Shown: in pieces, positions 6,185 to 12,751 of the stretch | How the letters are laid out: each line of letters opens with the position of its first letter | How positions within the stretch are numbered: position 1 is the first letter of the stretch | Source: an uncultured Sphingobacteriales bacterium | Lineage (GTDB): Bacteria; Bacteroidota; Bacteroidia; Chitinophagales; Chitinophagaceae | Assembly: GCA_946479435.1 (NCBI GenBank) | Contig: CAMLFX010000089.1 | Span: 1 to 12,751, forward strand | Reading direction: 5' to 3' | DNA length: 12,751 nucleotides | Program-made: the position numbers and the translations under genes | Notes under the pieces: generated by a model | What the model saw: only the letters and a program-made list of their open reading frames with translations | Databases searched by the model: none | Told to the model about the DNA's origin: nothing

Positions 6185-7240
6185 CTATTCCGAAACTGGT
6201 ACAAACATTTTACCATCATAGCGATATAAGCCTGTATTGCGTGTACCAGCCCATATATTGCCTGCTTTATCCTGCGCTATACTAAAAACACAATAGCTAC
6301 CCGCACCACCCCTGGGTAAAAAATTCTTAAATGTTTTACCATCATATTTCCATACACCACCTATCGTTTCGCGCATGGTCATTTCCCCGGCCTCAGTACC
6401 AAACCACATATTGCCATCTTTGTCTTGTACAATACCGGTCACCCCGCACTCATCGAACGCACCACCCTGCACTACATTAGTAAAGGTTTTTCCGTCGTAT
6501 CGTACCACGCCCTTGCCCCTTCTACCGCCCCAAATATTCCCATCCCTATCTTCATAAAGGCCGCCATACCACACTTCATCATTGGGTTTGAAATGAACAA
6601 GTTCTTTACCATCGTACCGGCACAAGCCTTCAAACCATGTACTGAACCATATATTGCCCTGCTTGTCTTGCAGCATACTTTTTACGCTATTCAGTATCAG
6701 CTTGTTTTTATTAATGATGTTTGTATCATCCAAAAATCGCGTGAATTTGCCACCATCATAATAAAACAAGTCTTCTTCTGTAGCTACCCATATCTTCCCT
6801 GCTTTATCCTGCATCATACACGCCACCTTAGTTTTTCGCGATGGCACGGCCTGGTTGCTCATCGAAAAATAACCACTGGTGCTCACGGGCATCCTTATAA
6901 AATTCCGCCCGTCGTACCGGCAAATACCTACGTCTGTACCTATCCATATATTGCCTTCTTTATCTTGAAGTAATCCGGTGGTAGTGTTACTGCACAATCC
7001 GTTTTTAGTAGTGTAATTAGTGAATGTGCGCCCATCGTACCGGTAAACACCTTCCGCACTGGTACCAAACCACAACTCACCATTCTTTGCTTCCAGTATA
7101 TGATTCAGACAGGCATATTCATTCGAGCCCATTGTTTTCACAATCTTGGGCGTAGTGTTTTGCATTTGTAGCGGGTTGCGCTGTCCGTTGCAGGAAGCGA
7201 AACAAACCAACGATAGCAGCAGAATGTTGAGGGCTTTCAT
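6185..7240 (-). CDS. Lipoprotein made of one seven-bladed 'two-component regulator propeller'
   Basis: Translation from the ATG at 7240 gives 351 residues beginning MKALNILLLSLVCFASC, a lipoprotein signal with FASC and the lipidated cysteine at C17; the ATG at 7255 would only add five residues. The remainder contains seven repeats, each starting G-[NEK]-[ILM]-W (residues 54, 96, 148, 195, 234, 276 and 327) and running into GxxRYDGKxF, the Reg_prop repeat. Seven repeats make one complete beta-propeller. In Bacteroidota this repeat usually forms the periplasmic sensor of hybrid two-component systems with 14 blades; here there is no transmembrane helix, kinase or Y_Y_Y domain. It is therefore a stand-alone surface or periplasmic binding protein of unknown ligand. 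It is convergent with the ZIP gene and divergent from the VIT gene. Confidence 0.88.
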   Translation of the reverse strand: MKALNILLLSLVCFASCNGQRNPLQMQNTTPKIVKTMGSNEYACLNHILEAKNGELWFGTSAEGVYRYDGRTFTNYTTKNGLCSNTTTGLLQDKEGNIWIGTDVGICRYDGRNFIRMPVSTSGYFSMSNQAVPSRKTKVACMMQDKAGKIWVATEEDLFYYDGGKFTRFLDDTNIINKNKLILNSVKSMLQDKQGNIWFSTWFEGLCRYDGKELVHFKPNDEVWYGGLYEDRDGNIWGGRRGKGVVRYDGKTFTNVVQGGAFDECGVTGIVQDKDGNMWFGTEAGEMTMRETIGGVWKYDGKTFKNFLPRGGAGSYCVFSIAQDKAGNIWAGTRNTGLYRYDGKMFVPVSE

Positions 7241-7341
7241 AATATGAATATCCACATTTATATGTTAGGGAAATGTTACATGTAAAAACTCATATCAAAA
7301 CATGGTTTATTAGGTAACTTTAGTAAACCGACTATACAAAC

Positions 7342-8064
7342 ATGAATACTGAAGCCCAACACGAAGATGCGTTAAAGAGCTATCTATCTTCCCACTATAT
7401 ACATAAAAGCAACTGGCTCAGGGCCGCTGTACTTGGCGCTAACGATGGGTTGTTATCCACGGCAAGTATCGTTGTTGGTGTAGCATCTGCCAATGCCGTA
7501 AGAGCGCCTATCGTCCTTGCTGCTTTAGCTGGCCTGGTTGCGGGGGCTTTATCAATGGCGGCGGGCGAATATGTTTCGGTAAGTTCACAAACCGATATTG
7601 AGAAGGCTGATATTGCCCGCGAGGCAAAGGAACTGGAAGAGATGCCCGAGGAAGAATTGCAATACCTGGCCACTATCTATGAGCAGAGAGGCCTAAAAAA
7701 AGAAACCGCTTTGCAGGTAGCACAGGAGTTGACAGCGCACGATGCACTGGCCGCGCATGTGAGGGATGAACTGGGCATCAATGAAATTAGCAAGGCAAAC
7801 CCCTTGCAGGCTGCACTGGCATCGGGGGCATCTTTTACTTGTGGCGCCATACTGCCGCTTGCCATTGCTATTTTTATGCCGTTAAAAAATATGGTTTATT
7901 ATCAGTATGGTTTCAACATTGTATTCCTGATGATATTGGGCGCCATAGCTGCTAAAACTGGCGGCTCCGGTATATTGAAAGCTATTTTACGCATTACGCT
8001 TTGGGGTACACTGGCTATGGTGATTACAGCTATAGTAGGCCACTTTTTTGGCGTTGCCGTGTAA
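7342..8064 (+). CDS. VIT1/CCC1-family iron/manganese transporter
   Basis: This 240-residue membrane protein begins with a soluble N-terminus and then SNWLRAAVLGANDGLLSTASIVVG, the VIT1/CCC1 signature (ANDGLLST at 33-40). A second helix ends SMAAGEYVSVSSQTD (71-85), also highly conserved. An acidic, glutamate-rich cytosolic segment follows (about 86-150, with KELEEMPEEELQYLATIYEQRGL), matching the metal-binding domain between helices 2 and 3 in the plant vacuolar iron transporter. Three hydrophobic helices finish the protein. Members export or sequester Fe2+ and Mn2+, probably by proton exchange. The 101-base upstream spacer is shared with the divergent lipoprotein gene; a -7-like TAACTTTA is at 7315-7322 but lacks a clear -33 partner. 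Confidence 0.92.
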   Translation: MNTEAQHEDALKSYLSSHYIHKSNWLRAAVLGANDGLLSTASIVVGVASANAVRAPIVLAALAGLVAGALSMAAGEYVSVSSQTDIEKADIAREAKELEEMPEEELQYLATIYEQRGLKKETALQVAQELTAHDALAAHVRDELGINEISKANPLQAALASGASFTCGAILPLAIAIFMPLKNMVYYQYGFNIVFLMILGAIAAKTGGSGILKAILRITLWGTLAMVITAIVGHFFGVAV

Positions 8065-8088
8065 AGTAATAAGCACTACACCACGCGC

Positions 8089-8634
8089 TTAAAATTTAAA
8101 CCCAAGCGATAAGACCAATGGGCCATCGCCGTTCAGTTGTTTTATTTGAGTTTGGCCGGTAACAACATTGTATCCCTCCACTTTGGTCAGGTTCATTACC
8201 AGCTTCAGCGATGCGTACGGCCCGCCACCGCGCCTGGTAACACGGCGCATATAGCCAAACCCACCGCCGGTATAAAGCCCATTGTCTTTGGGTGTATTAT
8301 ATATTATACGTGGGTCGCTGCCGTGGTATTGCCCGTTCTGTTTATAGAAATTCATCCCTATATCCCAATGCAGAAAAAGCTGGTTATTTTTCTGCGGCCT
8401 TATATTGAGATGAAGGTCGGCGTATACTGCGGGAACAAATGTAGAGGTGTTGATAAGAGTGGGCCCATATTCATAGCCCTGCACGCCAATGCCTGCACCC
8501 AGGTGTTGGATAAGCGTATAATTGTACGTTACAGAAAAACCGGGGCTCCAGCCTACATCGGCAAATACACGATGCTTTTGCGCGTATGAACTTACTGATA
8601 AACAAATCAGTAGGGCGGTAAAAGAATATCTCAT
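8089..8634 (-). CDS. Small outer-membrane beta-barrel protein, function unknown
   Basis: This 181-residue protein has a signal peptide MRYSFTALLICLSVSSYAQ with likely cleavage around residue 18-19. The mature part is rich in alternating aromatic and polar residues typical of beta-hairpins (for example VFADVGWSPGFSVTYNYTL, GLYTGGGFGYMRRV, GGGPYASLKLVMNL). It ends LVLSLGFKF, a terminal phenylalanine beta-signal recognised by the barrel assembly machinery. This indicates a small outer-membrane barrel of probably eight strands. I do not recognise a specific family. It converges with the VIT gene, with 24 bases between them, and diverges from the SRPBCC gene at 8845 across a 210-base spacer in which I found no strong promoter or repeat. 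Confidence 0.75.
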   Translation of the reverse strand: MRYSFTALLICLSVSSYAQKHRVFADVGWSPGFSVTYNYTLIQHLGAGIGVQGYEYGPTLINTSTFVPAVYADLHLNIRPQKNNQLFLHWDIGMNFYKQNGQYHGSDPRIIYNTPKDNGLYTGGGFGYMRRVTRRGGGPYASLKLVMNLTKVEGYNVVTGQTQIKQLNGDGPLVLSLGFKF

Positions 8635-8844
8635 AGGGTGCTTCTTACCCTACAAGATATACAACCGCCGCAAATTTCTTCGTATCCATTGCGCAATCTG
8701 CCCCTTCTATTGTCGCATACTGCACCCGCCGCTTTAAGGTTTTGTTTCGACATTTGTATGGCAATACAATATGGCGGAGCAGCAACCGCGATAACAAACG
8801 GGCGGAACCGAAAAGCCTTATGAGTAGGATAAAAATCTATCGTT

Positions 8845-9294
8845 ATGTCAGAAAACAAAGTATCATTACACAGAGTGCTTACCGCGCCACCTGAAAAAGT
8901 GTTTCGCGCATTTACCGATCCTTTGGCTATAGCCGCATGGCTGCCACCTTACGGCTTTCTTTGCACCGTGCACCAGATGGATGCTAAAGCAGGTGGCACA
9001 TTCAGAATGTCTTTTACTAATTTCAGCACAGGCAACGGCCACTCATTCGGGGGCAGCTATGTTGAAGTAAAACCGGCAGAACTGCTGAAGTACACAGACA
9101 AATTCGACGACCCGAACTTACCTGGAGAGATGACCACTACGGTTTGGTTCAAGAAAACTTCAGTAGGTACTGAACTATCCGTTCTTCAGGAAAATATACC
9201 GTCTGTTATACCTGCTGAAATGTGCTACCTGGGCTGGCAGGAGTCGCTGGAAAAACTGGCCAAGCTGGTACAGCCTGAAATACCTGATGCTTAG
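8845..9294 (+). CDS. AHSA1-like SRPBCC protein, stand-alone
   Basis: This 149-residue protein shows the AHSA1/YndB pattern clearly: LHRVLTAPPEKVFRAFTDPLAIAAWLPPYGF at the N-terminus, then GGTFRMSF, GGSYVEVKPAELLKYTDKFDD, an MTTTVWFKKTSVGTELSV strand pair, and the C-terminal YLGWQESLEKLAKLV helix. Such proteins have a hydrophobic cavity and are thought to bind small lipophilic compounds or act as stress-related chaperone-like factors. It is closer to the general AHSA1 group than to the two SRPBCC proteins at 703-2312, and no ArsR gene is adjacent. A strong hairpin terminator follows, so it is probably monocistronic. Its start follows a short A-rich leader without a Shine-Dalgarno sequence. Confidence 0.92.
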   Translation: MSENKVSLHRVLTAPPEKVFRAFTDPLAIAAWLPPYGFLCTVHQMDAKAGGTFRMSFTNFSTGNGHSFGGSYVEVKPAELLKYTDKFDDPNLPGEMTTTVWFKKTSVGTELSVLQENIPSVIPAEMCYLGWQESLEKLAKLVQPEIPDA

Positions 9295-9319
9295 GTTTAC
9301 CGAGGAAAAATAATATAGC

Positions 9320-9347
9320 AATGCTGCCCTGCCGGGTGGCATTTTTT
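9320..9347 (+). terminator. Rho-independent terminator after the AHSA1-like gene
   Basis: The arms are ATGCTGCCC (9321-9329) and GGGTGGCAT (9334-9342), nine pairs including two G-T wobbles, around a TGCC loop. Six T residues run directly from the stem base. It lies about 25 bases after the stop codon at 9294. Confidence 0.8.
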
Positions 9348-9385
9348 CGTGTTATTGCAACAGAGCAAATCAGTGTATTGGAAGC

Positions 9386-9415
9386 TTGCCATGAACAATA
9401 ATAGTTATACATTTA
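9386..9415 (+). promoter_or_regulatory. Candidate promoter of the GNAT gene
   Basis: TTG (9386-9388) is followed after 19 bases by TACATTTA (9408-9415), seven of eight matches to TAnnTTTG. It sits 24 bases before the start codon and just after a terminator, where a promoter is needed. The match is imperfect. Confidence 0.35.
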
Positions 9416-9439
9416 AAATCAACCTTAAAAACCTGAACT

Positions 9440-9928
9440 ATGCAAATGATAAACGAAAACGAATTGATATTAAAGCCAACAACTGTTGAAGACCTCGAAC
9501 ACCTGTTTCAGTTTCAGCTGAACGAAGAAGCTATTTACTTAGCTGCATTTACACCCAAAGACCCTACCAATAAAGCAGCCTATATTGAAAAATACACCAA
9601 ACACCTGACCGACCCTACCAACAATACACAAACCATCTGGCTCGATGATACTATTATCGGCAGCATTGCCAAGTTCATAATGTTTGGCGATGCGGAGATA
9701 ACCTATTGGATAGACAGGCAATATTGGGGCAAAGGCATTGCCAGCAAAACCTTGCAACAGTTCCTGGATATCGAACGTACACGCCCTGTTTTTGGCCGTG
9801 TAGCGTTTGATAATATTGGTTCACAAAAAGTGTTGCAAAAAGCAGGCTTCAAACGCATAGGGCAAGACAAGGGTTTTGCCAATGCCCGACAGGCAGAGAT
9901 AGAAGAATTTATTTACAAATTAGAATAA
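9440..9928 (+). CDS. GNAT-family N-acetyltransferase (RimJ/RimL-like)
   Basis: This 162-residue acetyltransferase has the GNAT fold. The N-terminus LILKPTTVEDLEHLFQFQ matches the first strand and helix. ITYWIDRQYWGKGIASKTLQQFLD (87-110) is motif A, with the acetyl-CoA pyrophosphate loop Q94-xx-G97-x-G99-x-A101. RVAFDNIGSQKVLQKAGFKRIG (120-141) is motif B with the N..S.KVL.K.GF signature. The pattern resembles the acetyltransf_3 (RimJ/RimL) group, which acetylates protein N-termini or small amines; the acceptor cannot be told. An alternative ATG two codons later (9446) is possible. It is a single-gene unit bounded by terminators at 9320-9347 and 9930-9958. Confidence 0.9.
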   Translation: MQMINENELILKPTTVEDLEHLFQFQLNEEAIYLAAFTPKDPTNKAAYIEKYTKHLTDPTNNTQTIWLDDTIIGSIAKFIMFGDAEITYWIDRQYWGKGIASKTLQQFLDIERTRPVFGRVAFDNIGSQKVLQKAGFKRIGQDKGFANARQAEIEEFIYKLE

Positions 9929-9929
9929 C

Positions 9930-9958
9930 AAGCCCGCTACCAAGCGGGTTTTATTTTT
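9930..9958 (+). terminator. Rho-independent terminator after the GNAT gene
   Basis: The stem is CCCGCT (9933-9938) with AGCGGG (9943-9948) around the loop ACCA, extendable by a G-T and two A-T pairs, followed by TTTTATTTTT. It starts two bases after the stop codon. Confidence 0.85.
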
Positions 9959-10092
9959 GTGCTTTGCTTAATGGCATGTAAAAATGGGTGTTTTTCACGT
10001 TGTGCAGAAAGTATGAGTAGCTTATCTTGATGCCGCTCTCAATTAAGAGACACAGTTTTTTCTTCATTTATCACACACTAAAAACAAAAATC

Positions 10093-10659
10093 ATGAGCAC
10101 ACCTCCTCCCCCGGCATTTACGCTGACCATCGCTTCTATCAATGCAGCGTCTATAAGCGCGCAGTTTACAGGCGATCCCGGCTGCCCTCTTACACTTGTC
10201 ACCAACCCTTCTGCAAACCCAAGCACTTCATTCGATATGGTGGCTGACATGATATACGGGCCCTATACACAGTATTACCCCAACCCTTACTACCCCGATA
10301 ATAATTCAAACTATGCGGGCGGACAGGTAACTATTATGCTGATGGGGCAGCAATGCGGCCCTGCAAGCAATGCTTTTCAAACGGTTGTTTTCCTGGATAC
10401 CGATGACGATGGCAACCTGGAGGCATGGGCTTTCAACGGTGCTATGACACCCGCTAATCCACGCTCCGGTTCGCTGGCGCAGTTCGCAACATTCACGGCC
10501 GCTTATGGCAACAATACCACCAGCCCCAATGCTACCGATATACTGAAGACAGCAATGGCTGCAGGCGCTGCTATAAAAACCCTGAAAAACGGCGCAGGTA
10601 GCTGGAGCTTTAATAATGGTCAATGCTTTGCTGTTAACTTTCAAATTCAATCGAGCTAG
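10093..10659 (+). CDS. Unrecognised 188-residue protein with a proline-rich start and an acidic DxDxDG loop
   Basis: I start at the ATG at 10093 (MSTPPPPAFTLTIASINAAS), preceded by an A-rich leader; the ATG at 10027 would add 22 basic and aromatic residues unlike the rest. The protein has no signal peptide or membrane helix. It is rich in Ala, Asn, Pro, Ser, Thr and Tyr, with a YGPYTQYYPNPYYPDN stretch (55-70). LDTDDDGNLEAW (101-112) has D102, D104, D106, G107 and a hydrophobic residue at position 8, like the first half of an EF-hand or dockerin calcium loop, but no acidic residue at position 12. Cysteines are C31, C88 and C179. A possible promoter is TTG (10000-10002), 20 bases, then TATCTTGA (10023-10030), which is weak. 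A terminator follows, so it stands alone. I do not recognise a family. Confidence 0.75.
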   Translation: MSTPPPPAFTLTIASINAASISAQFTGDPGCPLTLVTNPSANPSTSFDMVADMIYGPYTQYYPNPYYPDNNSNYAGGQVTIMLMGQQCGPASNAFQTVVFLDTDDDGNLEAWAFNGAMTPANPRSGSLAQFATFTAAYGNNTTSPNATDILKTAMAAGAAIKTLKNGAGSWSFNNGQCFAVNFQIQSS

Positions 10660-10694
10660 GCACTACCACAGTTGAGCTGCTTAACAAAGAATAA

Positions 10695-10728
10695 CAAAAG
10701 GCCTGCATCATGCAGGCTCTTTGTTTAT
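10695..10728. terminator. Bidirectional hairpin terminator
   Basis: GCCTGCA (10701-10707) pairs perfectly with TGCAGGC (10711-10717) around TCA. With one bulged T, flanking AAAG pairs with CTTT to lengthen the stem. T-rich tracts follow on both strands. It sits between the convergent genes ending at 10659 (plus) and 10745 (minus) and can serve both. Confidence 0.8.
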
Positions 10729-10744
10729 TATTACATACGCCTGT

Positions 10745-11371
10745 TTAAAAATGCCATTCCTGCTGCCACTTCATTAAAATATAATCTTCAAGCCGAGGTA
10801 TTATATTTTCGGGGTGCTGGCTATTGTAGGTATCATGGTAGTAAGCCACTTTTCCCGATGGTGCCAATAGCTTTCGCTCGTGCAGCTGATTGACACTACA
10901 ATAGTGCGCTACTGGGTTCCAGAGGTGGCGCCAGAAAGCTTCGGTCACGCTACGGGTTATATATACATTCTTTATGGTAGGGCGGCGTTGCAATAGCTGC
11001 ACAATGTTCACAAAACTGTAATCTTCAAAATTGCATTCTATCGCTTTGTCTGAAAGGCCACCAAGCATTTTGGCATGTTCCTCATTATCCGGCTCGGCAT
11101 CATCTATAGAACTGAACAGATCGGTTAGGGCTATTTGTTTATCACGACAGAACTGCTTCCACTCAGCAGGCCCTGCATCTATCAAAGAAGCCTCCCCATA
11201 CAAACGCGGCAATACATCCCAAAAGTAGTTTTTTGCTGTGCTGCCATAAAACCACTCGGCTGTATTAGTTGCAGGCCAAGCGGGGTTGAACGTACCAACG
11301 ATCAGCGTAGTAGGCTCAAAATCAAGTTGTGTAAGCGCTAGCTGGTTTTTGAATTTATGATCGCAGGGCAT
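10745..11371 (-). CDS. Uracil-DNA glycosylase superfamily-like protein
   Basis: From the ATG at 11371 the protein has 208 residues (MPCDHKFKNQLALTQLDFEPTTLIVGTFNPAW). TLIVGTFNPA (22-31) resembles motif 1 of the uracil-DNA glycosylase fold (GxNPG/GxDPG class), and FYGSTAKNYFWDVLPRLYG (41-59) resembles the following Y-G-...-N-x-FW-..L segment seen in the Mug and hypoxanthine-DNA glycosylase groups. RKLLAPSGKVAY (166-177) is placed where family motif 2 (a PS-containing loop) would be. If correct, it would remove damaged or deaminated bases from DNA. A longer start at 11440 adds 23 residues without family character; a -7-like TTAATTTG on the minus strand at 11403-11396 lies between the two starts and favours the shorter one. 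The assignment comes from motif shape only, so it is moderate. Confidence 0.62.
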   Translation of the reverse strand: MPCDHKFKNQLALTQLDFEPTTLIVGTFNPAWPATNTAEWFYGSTAKNYFWDVLPRLYGEASLIDAGPAEWKQFCRDKQIALTDLFSSIDDAEPDNEEHAKMLGGLSDKAIECNFEDYSFVNIVQLLQRRPTIKNVYITRSVTEAFWRHLWNPVAHYCSVNQLHERKLLAPSGKVAYYHDTYNSQHPENIIPRLEDYILMKWQQEWHF

Positions 11372-11441
11372 TGAGAAATTGTTAGGCGTATGCAGCAAAT
11401 TAAGACTTAAACTTCCTGATGGAGATAGATACAATGTCATT

Positions 11442-11470
11442 CAATTGGACATGTTCCGAACATTTAATTG
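11442..11470. repeat. Imperfect dyad between the glycosylase-like and serine hydrolase genes
   Basis: The core is ATGTTC (11451-11456), one C, GAACAT (11458-11463), with outer arms CAATT (11442-11446) and AATTG (11466-11470) at unequal distances. It is not followed by a T tract in either direction, so it is not a standard terminator. It could be an operator or chance. Confidence 0.3.
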
Positions 11471-11499
11471 ATAGTTTTTGAATTATTACTATAGATTCC

Positions 11500-12567
11500 T
11501 TACAGGTATTGTTTTCTTAATTCTGTGTAAAGAAGATTCATACCCTCATCTACTTCATTAGTTTGAGCATTAGAGAGTATGATAAATGCTTTATCCTCAT
11601 TTTTAAAGACATATACTTTTGCAAGAAATGTACCTGGATTACCCGTACTAGAAGAAATCAATCTTCCTTTTTCGTCCTTTTCCCAAAACCAACCAATCGA
11701 AAATATGCTAGCTCCATAGTGCAAAAACTCAAATTCTTGTTTGTTTAGCATACTTAATTCACCTTGCAATCCTTTAAGCTGGAATTGTATGAATTTAGCA
11801 TAATCAGGTAAGGTGATATTAATATTGCCCGCAGGTAAAAGCCAGTTTAATTTATAATTTTCAGTAGGTGCTTCAGGAGTTAAAGAAGCATCATGTCCCC
11901 AGGTCTGTTTAACGTTTTTAACGTTTGGTTGTCCAAAATCAAAATCAATATTCAGGTCTTTGCCAAGCTGTTTTACCATTTGTTTATAGCTTTTGCCCGA
12001 TACCCTTTCTAACATTAATCCTACAGCAACATAATTCGGATTTGAAAAGGAAACTTCATTACTTGTTTGTACCGGAGGTTGTTGTAATACCCATTGCAAA
12101 AATTGATACCGTTGTTGTTGCTCATCCCCTTTGAATTGATTCTGTGTCGGTAAAGCATCAGTATATGTGTATTTTATAAATTTTGTTCGAAACGTAAGTA
12201 AGTCGAGTAAGGTATAGTTGTAGTACTCCTTTCTGCTATGGACTTTCATTTCAGGAAAAATATCGAAGAACTTAGAATTCCATGATAATTTACCTTGTTT
12301 TACCAGCAGAGCTGCCAATATTCCTGTAACTGCTTTAGTATTAGAACCAATTCGAAAGCGGTCGTTAAGTCTCGCCTCTAATTTTGTATTTATTTTTCTT
12401 ACCCCCAATACTTGCATTTCATAAATAGAATCAGAAGAAATGACAGCATATGCCAATTCAGGTATTTTTGATGTCTTTCGAATGTTGTTTGCAAATGACC
12501 TTGTAGGTTGACCGTTTGAATAGCTATTGATTAATAGCAGGAGAATAACAATAAAACCACGATTCAT
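11500..12567 (-). CDS. Secreted serine hydrolase of the class C beta-lactamase / penicillin-binding protein fold, with altered motifs
   Basis: From the ATG at 12567 the product has 355 residues with a signal peptide MNRGFIVILLLLINSYSNG; the ATG at 12591 adds only eight residues. FRIGSNTKAVTGILAALLVKQGKL (71-94) contains the catalytic SxxK (S75, K78). The second motif, normally YxN, reads F174-S-N176 in VSFSNPNYVAVGLMLE, so the catalytic tyrosine is replaced by phenylalanine. The usual LLTHTSGL stretch reads LLTFRTKF (123-130). The third motif is probably S307-T-G309. The fold is clear, but the changes suggest reduced or different activity. Hand counts of several 60-base blocks gave about 33-40% G+C, below most other genes here, which may indicate transfer. 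Its 3' end is 128 bases from the next start on the same strand. Confidence 0.85.
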   Translation of the reverse strand: MNRGFIVILLLLINSYSNGQPTRSFANNIRKTSKIPELAYAVISSDSIYEMQVLGVRKINTKLEARLNDRFRIGSNTKAVTGILAALLVKQGKLSWNSKFFDIFPEMKVHSRKEYYNYTLLDLLTFRTKFIKYTYTDALPTQNQFKGDEQQQRYQFLQWVLQQPPVQTSNEVSFSNPNYVAVGLMLERVSGKSYKQMVKQLGKDLNIDFDFGQPNVKNVKQTWGHDASLTPEAPTENYKLNWLLPAGNINITLPDYAKFIQFQLKGLQGELSMLNKQEFEFLHYGASIFSIGWFWEKDEKGRLISSSTGNPGTFLAKVYVFKNEDKAFIILSNAQTNEVDEGMNLLYTELRKQYL

Positions 12568-12689
12568 GCGTAACGGGTAAGTACCAGGCATAATTTGGAA
12601 GAGATATGTTGCAATTTATTGAAAAAGGATACAATATATCCATACAATAATCTTCGCCGCTTAGTCGCTGATGACACCTTTGAGTTTAT

Positions 12690-12694
12690 GGAGG
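12690..12694 (+). promoter_or_regulatory. Shine-Dalgarno-like GGAGG
   Basis: GGAGG lies eight bases before the ATG at 12703. It supports that start, although strong Shine-Dalgarno sequences are otherwise scarce in this window. Confidence 0.35.
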
Positions 12695-12702
12695 TCTAGT
12701 TA

Positions 12703-12751
12703 ATGAAGTATATACTACTTCAACAATGTGTCTCGCTCATCCTAATCTCCC
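12703..12751 (+). CDS. Possible start of a further gene, cut by the window edge
   Basis: The ATG at 12703 opens a frame that stays open to the end: MKYILLQQCVSLILIS. It reads like the beginning of a signal peptide or membrane helix and has GGAGG at a good distance upstream. Only 16 residues are visible, so this could be chance. It would be divergent from the serine hydrolase gene. Confidence 0.35.
   Translation, partial: MKYILLQQCVSLILIS

Noticed and set aside
2414..7285. Perfect 10-base palindromes such as ATGACGTCAT (2414-2423) and TTACATGTAA (7276-7285); others at 8688-8697 and 12707-12716
   Set aside because: About twelve perfect 10-base palindromes are expected by chance in a window this long, so single ones carry no weight.
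8635..8844. A small gene in the 210-base spacer
   Set aside because: The open frames there are short, have no start context and give unlikely compositions; nothing supports translation.
1..12751. Defence island, prophage, insertion sequence or CRISPR array
   Set aside because: There is no transposase, integrase, nuclease-effector or phage structural gene, no direct-repeat array, and no terminal inverted repeats were found.

Overview
The window looks like chromosomal DNA of a Bacteroidota bacterium, most likely a Chitinophagaceae-type Sphingobacteriia relative. This is inferred from three things: most genes lack a Shine-Dalgarno sequence, promoter candidates match the Bacteroidota pattern TTTG / TAnnTTTG, and the protein families fit (a propeller lipoprotein, a periplasmic START protein, and the small family often labelled 'phosphoribosylpyrophosphate synthetase' in this phylum). 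No rRNA, tRNA, CRISPR array, transposase or phage gene was seen. No gene-free stretch exceeds about 210 bases.

Layout. (1) 1-2312, minus strand: a probable five-gene operon read from a promoter near 2340. Its order is SRPBCC/AHSA1-like protein, ArsR-type repressor, VOC protein, a second SRPBCC protein paralogous to the first, and a membrane-anchored alpha/beta hydrolase cut by the window edge. Two GTAACT-N4-AGTTAC dyads bracket the -7 box, so the operon is probably autorepressed by its ArsR protein. (2) 2507-3594, plus strand: a small acidic protein translationally coupled (ATGA) to an N-terminally anchored M90/MtfA-like zinc peptidase. (3) 3643-4593, plus: an ABC ATPase with a TOBE-like tail and no permease nearby. 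(4) 4630-5250, minus: a secreted START-domain protein. (5) 5423-8064: two metal transporters, ZIP-like and VIT1/CCC1-like, both on the plus strand, separated by a minus-strand lipoprotein that is one seven-bladed propeller. (6) 8089-8634, minus: a small outer-membrane beta-barrel. (7) 8845-10659, plus: a third AHSA1-like SRPBCC protein, a GNAT acetyltransferase and an unrecognised 188-residue protein; each is followed by a hairpin terminator, so these are single-gene units. (8) 10745-12567, minus: a protein resembling the uracil-DNA glycosylase superfamily, then a secreted serine hydrolase of the class C beta-lactamase fold with altered motifs and lower G+C. (9) 12703 to the end, plus: the start of a possible further gene.

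The most system-like part is the ArsR operon: a repressor without obvious metal ligands, two ligand-cavity proteins from one duplication, a VOC protein and a hydrolase, under a paired-operator promoter. This suggests response to, and processing of, a small hydrophobic compound, but the ligand cannot be read from sequence. The rest is mostly ordinary housekeeping and accessory genes in alternating orientation. I see no defence or mobile system.
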